64,000 bases of DNA from Streptomyces sp. NBC_01275 (GCF_026340655.1 NZ_JAPEOZ010000001.1:8308001-8372000), one strand, 5' to 3'. Counted from the first letter of the stretch, positions 43,844 to 53,975 are shown. Made by a program: numbers and translations. Notes: a model not told the origin generated them from the letters alone.

Positions 43844-44071
43844 GAAAGCTCCAAGTCGTAGGGGCCCGAAGTCTGTTCGGAGCCTATTCAGTCGCTGTGC
43901 CCCGGAACCTGTCCACCGCCCCACCTGTCACACGATCGCCATTCGGCCGCCATGACCGAACCACCCTCATGGGCGTGTTCCGGCCACAGCCGCCACGGAT
44001 GTCCAGATGTCCCCCTGCGGGGCGCAGCTGCCCTCTTCTGCACGGGAGTTGACGGGGGTACCGTCCGCCGC

Positions 44072-46048
44072 ATGCCGACACGCATGCGCTTCACGATCTG
44101 GAGACCGCTCGCGACCGCCGTCGTCACACTGCTGGCAGCCGCCCTCCTCACCCCGGCAGCGGCCCAGGCCACACCTCGCGAGAGCCGACCCGTCTACTCC
44201 TACGACAACGCCGTCCGCGAAGCCGTCTGGGTCGACACCGGACTCGACGGCGACGACGACGGAAAGCCGGACCGCGTCGCCGTCGACATCGTCCGCCCCG
44301 GCGAACCCGCCGCACAGGGCCGCAAGGTGCCCGTCATCATGGACGCCAGCCCCTACTACTCCTGCTGCGGCCGCGGCAACGAGAGCCAGCGCAAGACGTA
44401 CGACGCGAACGGCGACGTCGTCCAGATGCCGCTGTTCTACGACAACTACTTCGTGCCCCGCGGCTACGCCTTCGTCGGCGTCGACCTCGCCGGAACCAAC
44501 CGCTCCGACGGCTGCGTCGACGTCGGCGGCCGCTCCGACGTCCAGTCCGCGAAGGCCGTCGTCGACTGGCTCAACGGCCGCGCCAAGGCCTACACCACCC
44601 GTACCGGCGCCACCACCGCCAAGGCGACCTGGACCAACGGCAGAACCGGCATGATCGGCAAGAGCTGGGACGGCACCATAGCCAACGGCGTCGCCGCCAC
44701 CGGCGTGAAGGGCCTGAAGACCATCGTCCCGATCAGCGCCATCTCCTCCTGGTACGACTACTACTTCGCCCAGGGCGCACCCCTCTACGACTCCGGCCCC
44801 GACTGGCTCTCCGACTACGTCGACAGCCCCGCGGCCCGCGCCAAGTGCGCCGCCGTGCAGCGCAGGCTCGTCGACGAGGCCCCGCGCACCGGCGACCGGA
44901 CCGGCCTGTGGACCGAGCGGGACTACGTCAAGGACGCGTCCAAGGTGAAGGCCAGCGTCTTCCTCGTGCACGGCATGCAGGACCTCAACGTACGCACCAA
45001 GCACCTCGGCCAGTGGTGGGACGCCCTCGCGAAGAACGGCGTCGAGCGCAAGATCTGGCTCTCCCAGACCGGCCACGTCGACCCCTTCGACTTCCGCCGC
45101 ACCGCCTGGGTGGACACCCTGCACCGCTGGTTCGACCACGAACTCCTCGGCTACGACAACGGCATCGACCGCGAACCCATGGCCGACGTCGAACGCCACC
45201 CCGACCAGTGGGTCACCTCGACCGTCTGGCCGCCGCGCGGCACACAGACCACCACCCTGCGTCCGTCGACCGGCGTCCAGCCCGGAGTCGGCGCTCTCGG
45301 TCTGCGCAAGGGCGAGGGCACCGCGGCCTTCACCGACGACCCGGGGCTCGACGAGACCGACTGGGCCGCCCAGATCGACACGCCGACCCCCGCCAAGGCC
45401 GGCTTCGTCACCGGGCCCCTCACCCGTGACCTGCGCGTCTCCGGCTCCTCCAAGGTCACCGTCACCGCGACGCCCACCACCGCCACCGCCCACCTGACCG
45501 CCGTCCTCGTCGACCTCGGCCCCGACACCGTCCGCGACTACGGCGCGAGCGGCGAGGGCATCGCCACCCTCACCGACCGCACCTGCTGGGGCGCGAGCAC
45601 GGCCGGCGACAGCGCCTGCTTCAAGGAGACGAAGGCCAGGACCGCCGACGTCACCGCCACCGTCGTCAGCCGCGGCTGGGCCGACCTCGGCACGTACGCC
45701 GACCCGGGCAAGGGCGTTCCGCTGACCCCGGGCAAGGCGTACACGATCACCCTCGACCTGGCCGCCACCGACCACGTCGTACCGAAGGGCCACCGGCTCG
45801 CCCTGATCGTCGCGGGCACCGACAAGGACCTCATCGACCCGCCCGCCGACACCCCGACCCTCACCCTGGACCTGTCCCGCACCTCGGCCCGCGTCCCGCT
45901 CGTCGGCGGCGCCAAGGCGTTCACCGCGGCCACGTCCGGTTCCGCGGTGAGCTCCACTCCCGGCTCCACGCCCGGTTCCGCCTCCGGCTCCGACGCCGCG
46001 CCCCTGGACGGCGTACAGGCGGCGCACACCCCGTACCGGATCCCGTAG
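44072..46048 (+). CDS. Secreted Xaa-Pro dipeptidyl-peptidase (S15/CocE-NonD hydrolase)
   Basis: A 658-residue exported serine peptidase removing Xaa-Pro dipeptides. The signal peptide ends PAAAQA. The alpha/beta-hydrolase nucleophile is in GKSWDGT and the histidine in QTGHVDPF; a C-terminal jelly-roll (X-Pro dipeptidyl C-terminal) domain follows. The tail is rich in Ser/Gly/Thr-Pro repeats (GSTPGSASGSD). TACCGT is seven bases before the ATG, with no ribosome binding site, so translation may be leaderless. An upstream in-frame ATG at 43952 lacks signal-peptide logic. Confidence 0.92.
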   Translation: MPTRMRFTIWRPLATAVVTLLAAALLTPAAAQATPRESRPVYSYDNAVREAVWVDTGLDGDDDGKPDRVAVDIVRPGEPAAQGRKVPVIMDASPYYSCCGRGNESQRKTYDANGDVVQMPLFYDNYFVPRGYAFVGVDLAGTNRSDGCVDVGGRSDVQSAKAVVDWLNGRAKAYTTRTGATTAKATWTNGRTGMIGKSWDGTIANGVAATGVKGLKTIVPISAISSWYDYYFAQGAPLYDSGPDWLSDYVDSPAARAKCAAVQRRLVDEAPRTGDRTGLWTERDYVKDASKVKASVFLVHGMQDLNVRTKHLGQWWDALAKNGVERKIWLSQTGHVDPFDFRRTAWVDTLHRWFDHELLGYDNGIDREPMADVERHPDQWVTSTVWPPRGTQTTTLRPSTGVQPGVGALGLRKGEGTAAFTDDPGLDETDWAAQIDTPTPAKAGFVTGPLTRDLRVSGSSKVTVTATPTTATAHLTAVLVDLGPDTVRDYGASGEGIATLTDRTCWGASTAGDSACFKETKARTADVTATVVSRGWADLGTYADPGKGVPLTPGKAYTITLDLAATDHVVPKGHRLALIVAGTDKDLIDPPADTPTLTLDLSRTSARVPLVGGAKAFTAATSGSAVSSTPGSTPGSASGSDAAPLDGVQAAHTPYRIP

Positions 46049-46062
46049 GGGAACCGGTCGGC

Positions 46063-47028
46063 TCAGGAGGAGGCGGCCGGGATCACCAGCCCGGCCGCCT
46101 CCTCCGCGCACCCCCACGCCACCGTCACGCCCGCCCCGCCGTGGCCGTAGTGGTGCACCACCGTCCGTCCGTCCGGCAGCCGCTCCCGCTCCAGGCGCAC
46201 CGCGGGCCGTGCGGGCCGCAGACCGACCCGGTGCTCCAGGATCCGCGCCCCGGCGACCTCGGGCCGCAGCGCCGCGCACCGCCGGACGATCCCCTCGGCC
46301 ACCGCCGGGTCCGGCTCCAGGGACCAGTCGTCGTCCTGCGCCGTGCCGCCCAGCAGCAGCCGCCCCGGCTGCGGGAAGAGGTAGGCCGGCTCGCCGCCCG
46401 TGCCGGTGGAGACGAGCCAGGTGTCGATCCCCGGGTTCTCGACGACCACCAACTGCCCGCGCACGGGCCGTACCGAGGCGTCCGGCACCAGCTCCCGCGC
46501 GCCGAGCCCGGTGCAGTTGACGACGACCGGCGCGTCGGCCTCCGCCAGATCGGTCACCGTGCGCTCCTCGACCGAGCCGCCCGCCCGCAGCAGCCGCTCC
46601 CGCAGCCACGGCAGCTGCACCGCCATGTCGATCAGCGGCACCCGCGCCCAGATCCCGGTCCCGGCGCCGTACTCCCCTGCCGTGGCCCGGCGCAGCCCGG
46701 CGAGCCGGCCGCCCGTCCAGCCCTCGATCTCGGCGAGGTCCGTCTCGCCCTGCACCCCCTCGACCAGACGCACCCCGGTCGCCTCGGGCCGCTCGGCCAG
46801 CTTCTCGTAGACCTCCAGCGAGCGCAGCGCCCACGCCCGCGCCGACGCCATCGGCTCGATGTGGTACGGCCACCACAGCGCGCCCGCGACGGCGGAGGTG
46901 GTCCGCTCCGCCGGGTCCCGCGTCCAGACCCGGACCCGCAGACCCCGCTCGGCCAGGACGACGGCCGTCGTCAGCCCGATGACCCCGCCGCCGACCACGA
47001 TCACTTCGTCGCTCGAAAAGGTGTTCAC
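46063..47028 (-). CDS. D-amino-acid oxidase (FAD-dependent)
   Basis: Oxidises D-amino acids to keto acids with hydrogen peroxide. The 321-residue chain starts with the FAD dinucleotide fold VIVVGGGVIGLTTAVVLAERG and has the DAO signatures AVAGALWWPYH, VNCTGLGARELV, RGQLVVVE and the C-terminal VVHHYGHGGAGVTVAWG. The GTG at 47028 is the last plausible start before upstream non-homologous sequence; its ribosome site is weak. Convergent with the S15 peptidase (14-bp gap). It may serve peptidoglycan D-amino acid recycling, which is inference. Confidence 0.92.
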   Translation of the reverse strand: MNTFSSDEVIVVGGGVIGLTTAVVLAERGLRVRVWTRDPAERTTSAVAGALWWPYHIEPMASARAWALRSLEVYEKLAERPEATGVRLVEGVQGETDLAEIEGWTGGRLAGLRRATAGEYGAGTGIWARVPLIDMAVQLPWLRERLLRAGGSVEERTVTDLAEADAPVVVNCTGLGARELVPDASVRPVRGQLVVVENPGIDTWLVSTGTGGEPAYLFPQPGRLLLGGTAQDDDWSLEPDPAVAEGIVRRCAALRPEVAGARILEHRVGLRPARPAVRLERERLPDGRTVVHHYGHGGAGVTVAWGCAEEAAGLVIPAASS

Positions 47029-47157
47029 GCCCGGACGGTAGTCGACTGCCCGACCACCCCGCACTGTGACGAGGGCGACGCCGACAGCGACGGCGGGCGA
47101 CGGCCCCGGGAACCGCTGCGCCGCCCGCCCCCGACGACCACTAGGATCTACGACCTG

Positions 47158-48798
47158 ATGACTGCCACCCTCGTCGCCAAGAACCTCGCCGCCGGGCACG
47201 GCGACCGCTCCCTCTTCTCCGGGCTCGACCTCGTCGTCGCCCCCGGAGACGTGATCGGGCTGGTCGGAGCCAACGGCGCGGGCAAGTCCACCCTGCTGAA
47301 GCTGCTCGCCGGGCTCACCGCGCCCGAGCAGGGCGAGCTCAGGCTCTCCCCGCCGACCGCGACCGTCGGCCATCTGCCCCAGGAACCCGAGCGCCGCCCC
47401 GGCGAGTCCGTGCGGGAGTTCCTCGCCCGTCGCACCGGCGTCGCCGAGGCCCAGCGCACGATGGACGAGGCGACCCAGGCGCTGGTCGACGGCGCGCCGG
47501 GCGCCGACGACGCCTATTCGACGAGCCTGGAACGCTGGCTCGACCTCGGCGGCGCCGACCTCGACGAGCGCGCCGAGGAGGTCGCCGACTCCCTCGGTCT
47601 CGCCGTGGACCTGGACCAGCCGATGACGTCGCTGTCCGGCGGCCAGGCCGCCCGCGCGGGCCTCGCCTCTCTCCTCCTCTCCCGCTACGACGTCTTCCTC
47701 CTCGACGAGCCCACCAACGACCTCGACCTCGACGGCCTGGAGCGCCTCGAACGCTTCGTGACCGGCCTGCGCGCCGGCACCGTCGTCGTCAGCCACGACC
47801 GCGAGTTCCTCACCCGCACCGTCACCAAGGTCCTCGAACTCGACCTCGCCCAGCAGCAGATCAACCTCTACGGCGGCGGCTACGACGCCTATCTGGAGGA
47901 GCGGGACGTGGCGCGCCGGCACGCGCGCGAGGACTACGAGGAGTACGCCGACAAGAAGGGCGCGCTCCAGGACCGGGCGCAGATGCAGCGGTCCTGGATG
48001 GACAAGGGCGTGAAGAACGCGCGCCGCAAGGCGAACAACGACAACGACAAGATCGGCCGCAAGTTCCGCAGCGAGGCCAGCGAGAAGCAGGCCGCGAAGG
48101 CCCGGCAGACCCAGCGCATGATCGAACGCCTGGAGGTGGTCGACGAGCCGCGCAAGGAGTGGGAGCTGCGCATGGAGATCGCGTCCGCCCCGCGCTCCGG
48201 CGCGGTGGTCGCCACCCTGCGCGACGCCGAGGTACGGCGCGGCGACTTCGCCTTCGGACCGGTGACCCTGCAGATCGACTGGGCGGACCGGGTCGCGGTG
48301 ACCGGCGCGAACGGCGCGGGCAAGTCGACGCTGCTCGGCGCGCTCCTCGGCCGGATCCCGCTGGACGAGGGGCACGCCGTCCTCGGCTCCGGCGTCCTGG
48401 TCGGCGAGGTCGACCAGGCCCGCAAGCTGTTCCACGGCTCCGAGTCGCTGCTGGAGGCGTTCCGCGCGGCCGTCCCCGACACCGAGCCGGCCGAGGTACG
48501 CACCCTGCTGGCCAAGTTCGGCCTCAAGTCGGACCACGTCAACCGCCCGGCGGTCACCCTGTCACCGGGTGAGCGCACCCGCGCGGGCCTGGCACTGCTC
48601 CAGGGCCGCGGCGTCAACCTCCTCGTCCTCGACGAGCCGACGAACCATCTCGACCTGCCCGCCATCGAGCAGCTGGAGTCGGCCCTCGACGCCTACGAGG
48701 GCACGTTGCTGCTGGTCACCCATGACCGGCGGATGCTGGACGCGGTCCATGTCACGCGGCGGTTCGAGGTCGCGGACGGCAAGGTGTCGGAACGCTAG
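47158..48798 (+). CDS. ABC-F family ATPase (second copy)
   Basis: A 546-residue soluble twin-ABC protein: Walker A GANGAGKST twice, first signature LSGGQAAR, second LSPGERTR, and LDEPTNDLDL / LDEPTNHLDL. The domain linker is Lys/Arg-rich (KKGALQDRAQMQRSWMDKGVKNARRKANNDNDKIGR), the tRNA-contacting region. It differs from the copy at 26.2 kb and has no long leader; TAGGAT lies ten bases before the ATG, suggesting a leaderless or very short 5' end. A general translation role is more likely than inducible resistance. Confidence 0.88.
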   Translation: MTATLVAKNLAAGHGDRSLFSGLDLVVAPGDVIGLVGANGAGKSTLLKLLAGLTAPEQGELRLSPPTATVGHLPQEPERRPGESVREFLARRTGVAEAQRTMDEATQALVDGAPGADDAYSTSLERWLDLGGADLDERAEEVADSLGLAVDLDQPMTSLSGGQAARAGLASLLLSRYDVFLLDEPTNDLDLDGLERLERFVTGLRAGTVVVSHDREFLTRTVTKVLELDLAQQQINLYGGGYDAYLEERDVARRHAREDYEEYADKKGALQDRAQMQRSWMDKGVKNARRKANNDNDKIGRKFRSEASEKQAAKARQTQRMIERLEVVDEPRKEWELRMEIASAPRSGAVVATLRDAEVRRGDFAFGPVTLQIDWADRVAVTGANGAGKSTLLGALLGRIPLDEGHAVLGSGVLVGEVDQARKLFHGSESLLEAFRAAVPDTEPAEVRTLLAKFGLKSDHVNRPAVTLSPGERTRAGLALLQGRGVNLLVLDEPTNHLDLPAIEQLESALDAYEGTLLLVTHDRRMLDAVHVTRRFEVADGKVSER

Positions 48799-48800
48799 GA

Positions 48801-48838
48801 CCGGCGGGGGCCCGCACCGGGCGGCGGGCCCCCGCCGG
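48801..48838. terminator. Bidirectional terminator hairpin
   Basis: A perfect 15-bp GC stem (48801-48815 with 48824-48838) and an eight-base loop occupy the 43-bp gap between the converging ABC-F and Tex genes. There is no U-tract, usual for Streptomyces terminators. Confidence 0.85.
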
Positions 48839-48841
48839 GTC

Positions 48842-51277
48842 TCAGCTCCGGCCCTTCTTGGGGTCGGCCAAGCCCGCGCGCCGCAGCGCGTCCGCCATCG
48901 CGCTGTTGGCCGGAGCCGGCGCCTGGCGACCGCCCCGGTCACCGCCGCGCCCCTGCCCCTGGCCTTGACGCTGCTGGCCCTGCCCCTGACCCTGCCCCTG
49001 GCCTTGACGCTGCTGGCGCTGCTGCGGGGGGCGGCCCCCGCCTCGCTCGCCCCCGCCGCGCTGCTGGCGCTCCTGCGGGGCCGCCTCGTCGTCCAGCCGG
49101 AGCGTCAGCGAGATCCGCTTGCGCGGGATGTCGACGTCGAGGACCTTCACCTTGACGATGTCACCGGGCTTCACGACGTCCCGCGGGTCCTTGACGAACG
49201 TCTTCGACAGCGCGGAGACATGCGCCAGACCGTCCTGGTGGACGCCGACGTCGATGAACGCCCCGAAGGCCGCCACGTTCGTCACGACGCCCTCCAGGAC
49301 CATCCCGGACGCCAGGTCGGAGATCTTCTCCACGCCCTCCTTGAAGGTGGCCGTCTTGAAGGCGGGCCGCGGGTCGCGCCCCGGCTTCTCCAGCTCCTTC
49401 AGGATGTCGCTGACGGTGGGCAGACCGAACGTCTCGTCCACGAAGTCGGTCGGCCGCAGCGAGCGCAGCACCGCCGTGTTGCCCACCAGGGAGGCGACCT
49501 CCTGGCCGGAGGTCTTCACCATGCGCCGCACCACCGGGTACGCCTCCGGGTGCACGCTGGAGGAGTCCAGCGGGTCGTCGCCGCCGCGGATCCGCAGGAA
49601 GCCCGCGCACTGCTCGTACGCCTTCGGGCCGAGCCGCGGCACCTTCTTCAGCGCCGTACGGGAGGAGAACGGGCCGTTGGCGTCGCGGTGCGCCACGATG
49701 TTCTCGGCGAGGCCGGAGGTGATGCCGGAGACGCGGGCGAGCAGCGGCGCCGAGGCCGTGTTCACGTCCACGCCGACGCCGTTCACACAGTCCTCCACCA
49801 CCGCGTCGAGCGAACGCGACAGCTTCACCTCGGACAGGTCGTGCTGGTACTGGCCGACGCCGATCGACTTCGGGTCGATCTTCACCAGCTCGGCCAGCGG
49901 ATCCTGGAGCCGGCGCGCGATGGAGACGGCGCCGCGCAGCGACACGTCCATGTCGGGCAGCTCCTGCGAGGCGAAGGCGGAGGCCGAGTACACGGACGCG
50001 CCGGCCTCGGACACCATCACCTTGGTGAGCGACAGCTCCGGGTGCCTGGAGATCAGCTCGCCGGCGAGCTTGTCGGTCTCACGGGACGCCGTGCCGTTGC
50101 CGATGGCGACCAGCTCGACCGCGTGCTCCTTCGCCAGCCGCGCCAGCTTGGCGATGGCCTCGTCCCACTTGTTGGCCGGGACGTGCGGGTAGATCACGTC
50201 GGTGCCGACGACCTTGCCGGTCGCGTCGACGACGGCGACCTTCACGCCCGTACGGAAGCCGGGGTCCAGGCCCAGGGTCGCGCGCGTGCCGGCCGGGGCG
50301 GCCAGCAGCAGGTCGCGCAGGTTCGCCGCGAAGACGTTCACCGCCTCGTCCTCGGCGGCCGTGCGCAGCCGCAGCCGCAGGTCGATGCCGAGGTGCACGA
50401 GGATCCTGGTCCGCCAGGCCCAGCGGACCGTGTCCGTCAGCCACTTGTCGCCCGGCCGCCCGCGGTCGGCGATCTCGAACCGGTTCGCCACGATCCCCTC
50501 GTACGACGAGGGACCGGGCTGCTCGGAGGGCTCCTCCGGCTCCAGGACGAGGTCGAGGACGTCCTCCTTCTCGCCGCGCAGCATCGCGAGGATCCGGTGC
50601 GAGGGCAGGTCGGTGAAGGGCTCGGCGAAGTCGAAGTAGTCGGCGAACTTCGCGCCCGTCTCCTCCTTGCCGTCGCGGACCTTGGCGGCGAGCCGCCCGC
50701 GCACCCACATGCGCTCGCGCAGCTCGCCGATCAGGTCGGCGTCCTCGGAGAACCGCTCGGTGAGGATCGCCCGGGCGCCGTCCAGCGCGGCCTGCGGATC
50801 GGCGACGCCCTTGTCGGCGTCGACGAACGCGCCGGCCGCGGCCAGCGGCGCGACGGTCGGGTCGGCGAGGAGGCCCTCGGCGAGCGGCTCGAGACCGGCC
50901 TCGCGCGCGATCTGCGCCTTCGTCCGCCGCTTGGGCTTGAACGGCAGGTAGATGTCCTCCAGCCGCGCCTTCGTCTCCGCGCCCCGGATCTGCGCCTCCA
51001 GGGCGTCGGTGAGCTTGCCCTGCTCGCGAACCGACTCCAGGATCGCCGTCCGGCGCTCCTCCAGCTCCCGCAGATAGCGCAGCCGCTCCTCGATCGTGCG
51101 CAGCTGCGCGTCGTCGAGCATCTCGGTCGCTTCCTTGCGGTAGCGGGCGATGAAAGGCACCGTCGAGCCGCCGTCGAGCAGCTCCACGGCGGACTTCACC
51201 TGCCGCTCCCGTACGCCGAGTTCCTCGGCGATCCTGCCTTCGATGGACCTTGCTTCGATGGACCCGGGTGTCGTCAC
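48842..51277 (-). CDS. tex: Tex-family RNA-binding transcription accessory protein
   Basis: An 811-residue protein with the full Tex layout: N-terminal helical/HTH region ([21 protein letters not shown]), YqgF-like RNase-H fold ([21 protein letters not shown]), helix-hairpin-helix pair ([28 protein letters not shown]) and an S1 RNA-binding domain ([29 protein letters not shown]). After S1 is a long Gln/Gly/Arg-rich tail (repeated RQGQGQG and RGG) not found in Tex from Proteobacteria, then a short helix. The GTG at 51277 is chosen because the reading upstream is not conserved-looking. Confidence 0.93.
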   Translation of the reverse strand: MTTPGSIEARSIEGRIAEELGVRERQVKSAVELLDGGSTVPFIARYRKEATEMLDDAQLRTIEERLRYLRELEERRTAILESVREQGKLTDALEAQIRGAETKARLEDIYLPFKPKRRTKAQIAREAGLEPLAEGLLADPTVAPLAAAGAFVDADKGVADPQAALDGARAILTERFSEDADLIGELRERMWVRGRLAAKVRDGKEETGAKFADYFDFAEPFTDLPSHRILAMLRGEKEDVLDLVLEPEEPSEQPGPSSYEGIVANRFEIADRGRPGDKWLTDTVRWAWRTRILVHLGIDLRLRLRTAAEDEAVNVFAANLRDLLLAAPAGTRATLGLDPGFRTGVKVAVVDATGKVVGTDVIYPHVPANKWDEAIAKLARLAKEHAVELVAIGNGTASRETDKLAGELISRHPELSLTKVMVSEAGASVYSASAFASQELPDMDVSLRGAVSIARRLQDPLAELVKIDPKSIGVGQYQHDLSEVKLSRSLDAVVEDCVNGVGVDVNTASAPLLARVSGITSGLAENIVAHRDANGPFSSRTALKKVPRLGPKAYEQCAGFLRIRGGDDPLDSSSVHPEAYPVVRRMVKTSGQEVASLVGNTAVLRSLRPTDFVDETFGLPTVSDILKELEKPGRDPRPAFKTATFKEGVEKISDLASGMVLEGVVTNVAAFGAFIDVGVHQDGLAHVSALSKTFVKDPRDVVKPGDIVKVKVLDVDIPRKRISLTLRLDDEAAPQERQQRGGGERGGGRPPQQRQQRQGQGQGQGQGQQRQGQGQGRGGDRGGRQAPAPANSAMADALRRAGLADPKKGRS

Positions 51278-51424
51278 GATCCCGTACCGCCTTCTTCCCT
51301 GAGGTTGCGCGGCAATTGTGGCAGGTGGCGCCGACACCCGGGGATCAGGGACGACACAGGAATGGCAGCAAAGGTGGGGAACTCGTCATTGCCGCCCTGA
51401 CAGGGCTCGCGAAGAATCGTCCCC

Positions 51425-52411
51425 ATGGCGCAGCGCACCGTTCTCGTGGTCCTCTTCGACGGGGTCCAGAGCCTCGACGTGACCGGCCCCGTGGAGGTGT
51501 TCGCGGGAGCCGAGCAGCACACTCCGGGCAGCTACCGCATCCGTACGGCCGCCGTGGACGGCGCTGCCGTGCGGACCTCCAGCGGGCTGACCCTCGTTCC
51601 GGACGAGTCCCTCGCGCAGATGTCCGAGGGGGCCGAGGCGGCCGAGGCGGCCGGGCCGGACATTCTGCTCGTGCCGGGCGGGCAGGGCACGAGCAGCCCC
51701 GATCCGCGGGTCACCGAGTGGCTGCGGGCGCACGGCCCGCGCGCGGGACGGCTGGTCTCGGTCTGCACGGGCGCGGTCCTGCTGGCCGCCGCGGGCCTGC
51801 TGGACGGCCGGCGGGCGACCACGCACTGGGCGTACTGCGACGCGCTGGCGCGCGACCACCCGGCCGTCGAGGTCGACCCCGACCCGATCTACGTCCGCGA
51901 CGGGACCGTCTACACCTCGGCCGGCGTCACCTGCGGCATCGACCTGGCCCTCGCCCTGGTCGAGGAGGACCTCGGCCGGGACGCGGCGCTGGCCATCGCC
52001 CGTCACCTGGTCGTCTTCCTGCGCCGGCCCGGCAACCAGGCCCAGTTCAGCGCCCAGCTCGCCGCCCAGACCGCACAGCGCGAACCGTTGCGGGAGGTCC
52101 AGCGGTGGATCGCCGAGCATCCGGACGGCGACCTGTCCGTCGAGTCGCTCGCCGGACACGCCCGGCTCTCGCCCCGCCACTTCGCCCGCGCCTTCCGCGA
52201 CGAGACCGGCATGACCCCCGGCCGCTACGTCGACCGGGTCCGCCTCGAACACGCCCGCCGCCTCCTGGAGGACACCTCCGACGGCGTCGAGGAGATCTCC
52301 CGCGCCAGCGGCTACGGCACCCCCGAGGCCATGCGGCGCGCCTTCGTCAAGTCGCTCGGGACACCGCCGGCGGAGTACCGCCGCCGGTTCCGCCCGACAG
52401 CCGCCCACTGA
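51425..52411 (+). CDS. GlxA-type AraC regulator (DJ-1/PfpI domain + HTH)
   Basis: A 328-residue regulator. The N-terminal glutaminase-I-like domain has the nucleophile-elbow SVCTGAVLLAAAGLLDGRRATTHW; the C-terminal AraC/XylS domain has two helix-turn-helix units (DLSVESLAGHARLSPRHFARAFRDETGMTPGRYV and EEISRASGYGTPEAMRRAFVKSLG). The upstream region has no clear site but CGCGAAGAATCG lies near. It is followed by nine 19-bp repeats and a stand-alone DJ-1-type enzyme, which is its probable target. Confidence 0.9.
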   Translation: MAQRTVLVVLFDGVQSLDVTGPVEVFAGAEQHTPGSYRIRTAAVDGAAVRTSSGLTLVPDESLAQMSEGAEAAEAAGPDILLVPGGQGTSSPDPRVTEWLRAHGPRAGRLVSVCTGAVLLAAAGLLDGRRATTHWAYCDALARDHPAVEVDPDPIYVRDGTVYTSAGVTCGIDLALALVEEDLGRDAALAIARHLVVFLRRPGNQAQFSAQLAAQTAQREPLREVQRWIAEHPDGDLSVESLAGHARLSPRHFARAFRDETGMTPGRYVDRVRLEHARRLLEDTSDGVEEISRASGYGTPEAMRRAFVKSLGTPPAEYRRRFRPTAAH

Positions 52412-52412
52412 T

Positions 52413-52583
52413 CGGCAACCGCTTTCGGATCGGGCAACCGCCTTCAGGAACGGCAACTGCTTTCAGGAACGGCAACTGCTTTCAGGAACGGCAACTGCTT
52501 TCAGGAACGGCAACTGCTTTCAGGAACGGCAACTGCTTTCACAAGAGACAACCGCTCTCACAACAGACAACCGCTTTCAGAAG
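52413..52583 (+). repeat. Nine 19-bp direct repeats between the two DJ-1-family genes
   Basis: Units of exactly 19 bp begin at 52413, 52432, 52451, 52470, 52489, 52508, 52527, 52546 and 52565. The central four are identical (cggcaactgctttcaggaa) and the outer ones diverge progressively at both ends. The array starts just past the regulator's stop and ends 20 bp before the next ATG. There are no spacers, so it is not CRISPR. Confidence 0.95.
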
Positions 52584-52603
52584 ACCGCCAGAAAGGGACA
52601 CCG

Positions 52604-53239
52604 ATGCAGATCGCCATGGTCGTCTACGACCGCTTCACCGCCCTGGACGTCGTGGGCCCCTACGAGATCCTCAGCCGCCTCCCCGACGCGCGCGTGACCT
52701 TCGTCGCCGAACAGGCGGGCGCCGTCCGCAGCGACACCGGGTTCCTCGCCCTCACCGCGGACCGGGCCCTGCACGAGCTGACGAGCCCCGACATCGTCGT
52801 GGTGTCCGGCGGCCCCGGCACCTTCGACCAGGTGGAGAACCCGGCCCTGCTGGAGTGGCTGCGCACCGCCGACGCCACCAGCGCCTGGACGACCTCGGTC
52901 TGCTCGGGCTCCCTGCTGCTGGCCGCCGCGGGCCTGCTGAAGGGCCGGCGCGCCACCAGCCACTGGGTCGCCCTGGACCTGCTGGAGGGCTACGGCGTGG
53001 AGCCGACGGGGGAGCGGGTCGTGACCGACGGCAAGTACGTCACCGCGGCCGGCGTCTCCGCCGGCATCGACATGGGGCTCACCCTGGTCGGCCGGATCGC
53101 GGGCGACGAACACGCCCAGGCGGTCCAGCTGTTGACCGAGTACGACCCACAGCCGCCCTACGACGCCGGGTCCCCGCAGAAGGCGCCCGCGCACCTCGTC
53201 GAGGAGTTCCGCACGGACAGCCGCTTCAGCCTGACGTAG
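52604..53239 (+). CDS. DJ-1/PfpI-family hydratase-like enzyme (isocyanide hydratase type)
   Basis: A 211-residue glutamine-amidotransferase-like protein with the nucleophile Cys in SVCSGSLLLAAAGLLKGRRATSHW and GGPGTFDQ. Related proteins hydrate isonitriles to N-formamides, which is the best guess. AAAGGGAC precedes the ATG. It overlaps the convergent enoyl-CoA hydratase by 14 bp. The repeat array upstream and the GlxA-type regulator suggest co-regulation. Confidence 0.87.
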   Translation: MQIAMVVYDRFTALDVVGPYEILSRLPDARVTFVAEQAGAVRSDTGFLALTADRALHELTSPDIVVVSGGPGTFDQVENPALLEWLRTADATSAWTTSVCSGSLLLAAAGLLKGRRATSHWVALDLLEGYGVEPTGERVVTDGKYVTAAGVSAGIDMGLTLVGRIAGDEHAQAVQLLTEYDPQPPYDAGSPQKAPAHLVEEFRTDSRFSLT

Positions 53240-53975
53240 TCCAGGTGAAACGCGGCTCCCTGCGCTCCAGGAACGCGGTGACGCCCGCCGCGGTGTCGCC
53301 GCTGCCGCGGGCCTGCGCGGCCCAGTGGGCGTCCCGGTCCGTGCGCCCGTCGGCGAACTCCTTCGCGGCGGCCTGCGTCAGCTGCGAGCGTGAGGTCAGC
53401 ACGCGGGTGAACTCCGCGACCCGCTTGTCGAGTTCGTCCGCGGGCAGCACCTCGTCGACCAGTCCCGTGCGCAGCGCCCGCTCCGTGTCGATCAACTCGC
53501 CCGAGAACAGCAGGTACTTGGCGGTCGCCGGACCCACCAGCGCCACCAACCGCCGGGTGGCGGAGGACGGGTACACGATCCCGAGCTTCGCCGGGGTCAC
53601 CCCGAACAGCGCGCCCTCCTCGGCGAACCGCAGATCGCAGGCCGCCGCCAACTGCGCGCCCCCGCCCACGCAGTGCCCCTTCACCGCCGCCAGCGTCGGC
53701 TTGGGGAACGCGGCCAGCGCCTCCTCGGCCCGTACCGCCAGCGTCTGCGCCTCGTCCGGCGAATCCTGGAGCGTGGAGATGTCGGCCCCCGCGCAGAAGG
53801 TGCCGCCGGCGCCGGTCAGCACCAGCGTCCGTACGCCGGGATCGGCGGCCAGCGCGTCCAGCAGCGGCGGCAGCGCCCGCCACATCGCGGCGGTCATGGC
53901 GTTGCGCTTCGCCGGATGGTGCAGGACGACGGTGGCGACCCCGTCGGTGACGCCGTGCAACAGTTCGGGCTCCAT
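53226..53975 (-). CDS. Enoyl-CoA hydratase/isomerase family protein
   Basis: A 249-residue crotonase-fold protein with the oxyanion-hole segments AKRNAMT and GTFCAGADI, then KPTLAAVKGHCVGGGAQLAAACDLRFA and the second site GVTPAKLGIVYPSSATRRL. The usual hydratase Glu is replaced in PAKLGI, so the reaction may be other than hydration. Its 3' end overlaps the convergent PfpI gene. The 250 bp upstream, to the ATPase-like gene, show no gene. Confidence 0.88.
   Translation of the reverse strand: MEPELLHGVTDGVATVVLHHPAKRNAMTAAMWRALPPLLDALAADPGVRTLVLTGAGGTFCAGADISTLQDSPDEAQTLAVRAEEALAAFPKPTLAAVKGHCVGGGAQLAAACDLRFAEEGALFGVTPAKLGIVYPSSATRRLVALVGPATAKYLLFSGELIDTERALRTGLVDEVLPADELDKRVAEFTRVLTSRSQLTQAAAKEFADGRTDRDAHWAAQARGSGDTAAGVTAFLERREPRFTWTTSG

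Noticed and set aside
52413..52583. CRISPR array
   Set aside because: The 19-bp units abut with no spacers and there are no cas genes, so it is an ordinary tandem repeat.
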